From Geodermatophilus sabuli (GTDB taxonomy: Bacteria > Actinomycetota > Actinomycetes > Mycobacteriales > Geodermatophilaceae), in assembly GCF_010686765.1 (NCBI RefSeq), contig NZ_JAAGWF010000020.1, forward strand, positions 1-64,000: 64,000 nucleotides of DNA. Reading direction: 5' to 3'. Every line of letters starts with the position of its first letter. The first letter of the stretch is position 1. This document shows positions 60,354 to 64,000 of the stretch, piece after piece. Under the pieces are notes generated by a model. It ran no database searches and had not been told where the DNA came from. It worked only from the letters and a program-made list of their open reading frames with translations. The position numbers and the translations under genes were made by a program.

Positions 60354-60398
60354 ACGGTAGCCGCGCCGCTCCGTCCGGGTGCGGGCGGCGGCTACCGT
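60354..60398. promoter_or_regulatory. Back-to-back TACCGT promoters
   Basis: Minus-strand TACCGT (60354-60359) and plus-strand TACCGT (60393-60398) each sit 7 nt from their start codon (GTG 60346 and ATG 60406). The 33-nt gap between them must hold both upstream promoter parts. Confidence 0.6.
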
Positions 60399-60405
60399 GC
60401 CGCAC

Positions 60406-60930
60406 ATGCGCTCGCCTGTCCGCCTGTTCCGCTCGGCCGTCGCCGGAGCCGCAGCCGTCGTCGTGCTCACCGCCTGCGGCGGCTCCGGGGACGAGGACCC
60501 CGCCGCGTCGTCCAGCGCCTCCTCGTCGGGCTCGTCGAGCGCCTCGTCGTCCGCGCCCAGCTCGACGCCGGCCCCCGACCCCGCCGCGGCCGAGTTCTGC
60601 ACCCAGGTGAGCGCGGCGTTCCAGGAGCTCTCCACGACGCTGGGCACCGCCACCCCGACGGAGGTCGCCGGCCGGCTGCCCGAGGTCGTGGCCACTCTCG
60701 AGTCGGTCCAGGCCCCGGCCGACATCGCGCCGGACTGGAACGCGCTGATCGACGGCCTCCGCCAGCTGGCCACCACCGCCGGGTCCCTGGACCTGACCAC
60801 CCCGGAGGGCCAGCAGCAGTTCAGCGACGCCGAGGCCCAGCTGACCGCCCAGCTCGGCACGGCCCAGACCAACCTCACCAGCTACGTGGTGGCCAACTGC
60901 TCCCTGGCCGTCCCCACGCCCACCGGCTAG
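60406..60930 (+). CDS. Hypothetical lipoprotein
   Basis: 174 residues. Signal with lipobox LTAC (Cys24), then a 35-residue Ser/Ala linker. The mature domain (about 65-170) is helical (FCTQVSAAFQELSTTL... SDAEAQLTAQLGTAQTNL), with one Cys at each end of the domain. Leaderless ATG, from a promoter back to back with the MBL operon. Convergent with the M23 peptidase across a hairpin. Function unknown. Confidence 0.82.
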   Translation: MRSPVRLFRSAVAGAAAVVVLTACGGSGDEDPAASSSASSSGSSSASSSAPSSTPAPDPAAAEFCTQVSAAFQELSTTLGTATPTEVAGRLPEVVATLESVQAPADIAPDWNALIDGLRQLATTAGSLDLTTPEGQQQFSDAEAQLTAQLGTAQTNLTSYVVANCSLAVPTPTG

Positions 60931-60939
60931 ACGAAGGAC

Positions 60940-60987
60940 CCCCCTGCCCCCACCGCTCGCGAGCTCGCAGCGGGTCCCTGCAGGGGG
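60940..60987. terminator. Hairpin with inner stem between convergent genes
   Basis: Outer arms CCCCCTGC (60940-60947) and GCAGGGGG (60980-60987) enclose an inner stem CCGCT (60953-60957) / AGCGG (60969-60973). Confidence 0.6.
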
Positions 60988-60993
60988 CCGCGC

Positions 60994-62358
60994 TCAGCAG
61001 CCGCTGAACGCCACCCCGCGGGCCCGGAGCCACGGGGCCGGGTCGATCTGGCTGCCGTACATGGAGCCGCCGGGGTGGACCTCGAAGTGCAGGTGCGGGC
61101 CGGTGGACTGGCCGCGGTTGCCGACCTCGGCGATCTCCTCGCCGGCGACGACCCGCTCGCCGGCCTCGACGTAGTAGCTGTTGACGTGGCCGTAGACGGT
61201 GATCGCGCCGTCGTCGCCGCGGATGTAGACGGCGTAGCCGAAGCCGGTCGCCGTGCCGGCGCGCTGGACGACGCCGGAGTGAGCCGCGTAGACGGGGGTG
61301 CCGATCGGTGCGGCGATGTCGACGCCGCCGTGCAGGGCGCCCCAGCGCCAGCCGAAGCAGCTCGACGTCCGGCCCGACGTCGGCTTGACGTAGGGCCCCG
61401 AGCCACCCGAGCCGCCGGAGCCGGCCGACGAGCCGGAGCTGCGGGACCCGCCCGACGCGGCCGAGCGGGCCGCGGCGGCCGCGGCGGCGGCCTCCTGCGC
61501 GGCGCGACGAGCGGCCTCCGCCGCGGCGGCCTCCTCGGCGGCCTTCTGGGCCTGCCACTGCTGGTAGGCGTCGCGGGCACCCTGCAGCTCCAGCAACCGG
61601 ATCTGCGCGGCCTGGAGCTGCTCGTCGTAGGCGGCCTTCTGCGCCGTCACCTGCTCGTAGGCGCTCCGCTGGGCGGCCAGCTGGCCGTCAGCGGCGGCCT
61701 TGGCCTCCGCGGCGGCCGTCTCCGCCGCGGCCATCTGGTCCCGGGCCGCGCGGGCGGCCGAGTCGGCGTTGGCCTGCTGGACGCGGGCGACCTCCAGCTG
61801 GCCCAGGACGTCGAGCTGGTTGTCCGAGACGTACTCGAGCATGGCGGCCCGCTGGATCAGCTCGGCCGGACCCTCCGCGTCGAGCAGCACCGCGGCGGTG
61901 GACAGCGTGCTGCCGCCCATGTAGCTGTCCCGGGAGAAGCCCGCGATGCGGGCCGTGGCCGCGGCGACGGCGTCGGCGGCCGCCTGCAGCTGACCCGCGG
62001 TGCGGTCGGCCTCGGCCTGCGCCTGGGTCAGGGCCTCCTCGGCGGCGAGGTAGGCCGCACCCGCGGCCTCGGCCTGGACACCGAAGCGCTCCAGCTCGCC
62101 CTCGGCGGCGGCCACCAGCGCGGCGATCCGGCCGACCTCGGCGGCGACGGCCTCCTGCGTCGTCTGCGCCTCCCCGAGCTGGGAGTCGGTCGGGTTGGGC
62201 GGCGGCGCCGGCGCGGCGCCGGCGGGGGCGATGGTGCCCAGGAGCACGGCGCCGGTGACGGCGCCGGCCAGGGTGATCCGCAGCGCCCGCGTCCGCGGAC
62301 GGCGTCCCGGGCCCCCGGTGGGGTCGGACGCGCGCCGGTGGGGACGGCTGAGCAGCAT
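60994..62358 (-). CDS. Secreted M23-family peptidase with coiled coil
   Basis: 454 residues. Signal peptide to about residue 48 (ITLAGAVTGAVLLGTIAPAG). Long Ala/Glu/Gln coiled coil (about 55-290), Ser/Gly linker, then the lysostaphin-like domain: SSCFGWRWGALHGGVDIAAP (zinc His, Asp), GHVNSYYVEAGERV and GPHLHFEV. It should cut peptidoglycan cross-links during growth or division, with the coiled coil regulating it as in NlpD/EnvC relatives. ATG 62358 follows AGGGAG. The gene ends in a hairpin. Confidence 0.92.
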   Translation of the reverse strand: MLLSRPHRRASDPTGGPGRRPRTRALRITLAGAVTGAVLLGTIAPAGAAPAPPPNPTDSQLGEAQTTQEAVAAEVGRIAALVAAAEGELERFGVQAEAAGAAYLAAEEALTQAQAEADRTAGQLQAAADAVAAATARIAGFSRDSYMGGSTLSTAAVLLDAEGPAELIQRAAMLEYVSDNQLDVLGQLEVARVQQANADSAARAARDQMAAAETAAAEAKAAADGQLAAQRSAYEQVTAQKAAYDEQLQAAQIRLLELQGARDAYQQWQAQKAAEEAAAAEAARRAAQEAAAAAAAARSAASGGSRSSGSSAGSGGSGGSGPYVKPTSGRTSSCFGWRWGALHGGVDIAAPIGTPVYAAHSGVVQRAGTATGFGYAVYIRGDDGAITVYGHVNSYYVEAGERVVAGEEIAEVGNRGQSTGPHLHFEVHPGGSMYGSQIDPAPWLRARGVAFSGC

Positions 62359-62526
62359 GACGCTCCCTGGGGAAGAGGGGAGTGGAGTCGGCGCAGCGTC
62401 GCATCGTCACGCCAGGTGACAAAGCCAACACGCGGCACAGTGGTCACACTGCGCTCGTCAGCCCGCCCGGTCCACTTCTGTCCCTCTTGTTGTCGTCACC
62501 CGTCGGGGTGACCTTGAGGGCTGCCG
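62359..62526 (-). other. Upstream region of the M23 peptidase gene
   Basis: 168 nt without a gene. It is richer in A/T than the surroundings near 62422-62440 and 62485-62495, which fits a promoter. GTCAC-type words recur several times. I do not recognise a riboswitch. Confidence 0.35.
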
Positions 62527-63342
62527 TCAGCTTTCTGGAGAAGGCGACCGTTCCAGTTCCGTCGTCAGCTCCGCGAGCTCCGCACCGCCGGCCATCAACC
62601 GGGTGATCTCCTCGACGCTGACCTCGCCCTTCGCGAAGTCGCCGAGACTGCGCCCCCGGCCGAGCAGGAGGAAACGGTCCCCCACGGGGTGCGCGTGGTG
62701 GGGGTTGTGCGTGATGAAGACCACACCCACCCCCCGGTCGCGCGCCTGGCTGATGTAGCGCAGCACGATGCCGGCCTGCTTCACCCCCAGCGCCGACGTC
62801 GGCTCGTCCAGGATCAGCACCCGCGCACCGAAGTGGACGGCGCGGGCGATGGCCACCGACTGCCGCTCCCCGCCGGAGAGGGTGCCCACGGGCTGGTCGG
62901 GATCGCGGATGTCGATGCCCATGGCCAGCAACTCCCGGCGCGTCGTCTCCTTGGCCGTCGCGGAGTCGAACCGGCGGAACGGGCCGCGGCCGCGCGTGGG
63001 CTCGGCGCCCAGGAAGAAGTTCCGCCAGATGGCCATCAGCGGGATCATCGCCAGGTCCTGGTAGACGGTGGCGATCCCGGCGTCGAGGGCGTCCCGGGGA
63101 GCACCGAAGGACACCGGCGCCCCGTCGAGCAGCACCTCGCCGCGGTCGGGCGGGTGCACCCCGGCGAGGACCTTGATCAGCGTGGACTTGCCCGCCCCGT
63201 TGTCCCCGAGCACGCAGGTCACCTCGCCCGCGCGGACGGTGGTGCTGATGCCGTCGAGGGCGATGACCGAGCCGAAGTCCTTGCCGACGCCCCGGAGCTC
63301 CAGGAGCGGTGCCGCGCCGCTCCCCCGCACCGCGTCGGTCAC
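62527..63342 (-). CDS. ABC transporter ATP-binding protein, sugar-type (FrcA-like)
   Basis: 271 residues, a single nucleotide-binding domain rather than the double RbsA type. Walker [11 protein letters not shown], signature [15 protein letters not shown], Walker [12 protein letters not shown], switch His in FITHNPHHA. Such single-domain ATPases pair with a FrcC/RbsC permease. GTG 63342 overlaps the permease stop by 4 nt. The binding protein gene is probably upstream, outside the window. Confidence 0.9.
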   Translation of the reverse strand: MTDAVRGSGAAPLLELRGVGKDFGSVIALDGISTTVRAGEVTCVLGDNGAGKSTLIKVLAGVHPPDRGEVLLDGAPVSFGAPRDALDAGIATVYQDLAMIPLMAIWRNFFLGAEPTRGRGPFRRFDSATAKETTRRELLAMGIDIRDPDQPVGTLSGGERQSVAIARAVHFGARVLILDEPTSALGVKQAGIVLRYISQARDRGVGVVFITHNPHHAHPVGDRFLLLGRGRSLGDFAKGEVSVEEITRLMAGGAELAELTTELERSPSPES

Positions 63343-64000
63343 CGCCGGGCCGCCTCGGCGTAGCGCCGGACCAGCCGGTTGGCGAGGACGGCGAGCAGCA
63401 GCATGACGCCGAGGAAGAAGTAGAACCAGTCCGCGTCCCACCGCAGGTAGACGATGCCCAGCTGCGTCATCCCGAAGATCAGCGCACCGAGGGACGCCCC
63501 GACGGCCGAGCCGAACCCGCCGGTCAGCAGGCAGCCGCCGATGACCGCCGCGACGATGTAGATCAGCTCCTGGCCGATGCCGGTGTTGGCCTGCACGGAG
63601 GTCAGCCGGACGGCGAGGGTGACGCCGACGAACCAGGCCGCGGTCGCCGTGGTCATGAACAGGGTGATCGTCGTCCGCCGGGCCGGGACGCCGACGTTGC
63701 GGGCGGCCACCTCGTCCCCGCCGGTGGCGAACACCCAGTTGCCGAACCGGGTGCGCAGCAGCACCCAGGTGGCCAGGGCGGTGGCCAGCACCCACCACAG
63801 GACAGCCACCCGGAACTCCACGCCGGCGATCTCCAGGCGGGAGGCGAACACCCACTCCGCGCTGCCGTAGCCCGCCGCCCCGGCGATCCCGGCCGCGGTG
63901 ACCGTGCCGGTGAACAGCTTGGTCAGGCCCAGGTTGAGGCCCTGCAGCATGAGGAAGGTGCCCAGCGTGATGATGAAGCTGGGCAACCCGGTGCGGGTCA
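63339..64000 (-). CDS. ABC transporter permease, FrcC/RbsC family (3' part)
   Basis: The frame is open to the window's right edge, so the N-terminal part is missing. Visible: [21 protein letters not shown], about six helices, and the family block [22 protein letters not shown]. It forms the membrane channel with the FrcA-like ATPase, coupled by a 4-nt overlap. Substrate likely a monosaccharide, by family. Confidence 0.9.
   Translation of the reverse strand, partial: TRTGLPSFIITLGTFLMLQGLNLGLTKLFTGTVTAAGIAGAAGYGSAEWVFASRLEIAGVEFRVAVLWWVLATALATWVLLRTRFGNWVFATGGDEVAARNVGVPARRTTITLFMTTATAAWFVGVTLAVRLTSVQANTGIGQELIYIVAAVIGGCLLTGGFGSAVGASLGALIFGMTQLGIVYLRWDADWFYFFLGVMLLLAVLANRLVRRYAEAARR

Noticed and set aside
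62359-62526. c-di-AMP (ydaO) riboswitch before the M23 peptidase gene
   Set aside because: Such riboswitches often precede cell-wall hydrolase genes in actinobacteria, but the conserved core words of the class are not recognisable here.

Overview
The window reads as chromosomal DNA of a very high-GC actinobacterium, most likely of the Geodermatophilaceae (Blastococcus / Modestobacter / Geodermatophilus type). This is an inference from strong G/C at third codon positions, many GTG starts, frequent 4-nt ATGA/GTGA gene overlaps, a DUF222/HNH gene, and an ArsC of the actinobacterial kind. No species can be named from sequence alone. I see no rRNA, IS element, prophage or CRISPR array. Many genes appear to be leaderless: a TANNNT -10 box lies 6-9 nt before the start codon and there is no Shine-Dalgarno.

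Layout. 0-1.4 kb: end of a repeat-bearing protein and two small probable stress genes (DUF2795, DUF2945). 1.4-4.6 kb: siderophore-interacting protein and an OmpR-type two-component pair. 4.6-8.0 kb: a frameshifted small gene, then the sulfate activation set cysQ-cysD-cysN. 8.1-11.7 kb: a three-subunit molybdenum hydroxylase (coxM-coxS-coxL like, form II). 11.9-16.6 kb: small acidic protein, an HTH regulator behind a long palindrome, and an HrpA-type helicase. 16.7-19.1 kb: MarR regulator plus DHA2 exporter. 19.1-24.8 kb: acyl-CoA dehydrogenase, tiny membrane protein, second MFS exporter, YihY-like protein and hemerythrin. 24.9-29.3 kb: an orphan OpuAC-type binding lipoprotein diverging from a coupled trio (PAP2-like/kinase fusion, lipoprotein, flippase-like membrane protein). 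29.4-32.0 kb: PHA synthase and PHA depolymerase.

33.0-37.4 kb is a metal/metalloid resistance island. A MerR regulator is translationally coupled to a 23-residue peptide with eight cysteines, carried on an 11-nt perfect Shine-Dalgarno. It is followed by arsR-acr3-arsC and by a convergent flavin monooxygenase (arsO-like), which diverges from a second arsR. The Cys-rich peptide is the most novel item in the window.

37.6-46.6 kb: orphan NarL-type regulator, tRNA-Lys, several lipoproteins, a Rieske/DUF2231 protein, GtrA and metallophosphoesterase proteins, the DUF222/HNH gene and a tRNA-Glu/Asp/Phe cluster. 46.7-53.9 kb: glycosyltransferase, a thioredoxin-reductase-like protein without its CxxC, a membrane protein, a DUF4062-STAND-TPR protein and a conserved hypothetical. 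54.1-64.0 kb: small membrane protein, class A penicillin-binding protein, a coupled MBL/acyl-CoA synthetase/GMC oxidoreductase operon, a lipoprotein, an M23 peptidase, and the ATPase plus part of the permease of a sugar-type ABC importer that runs off the window end.
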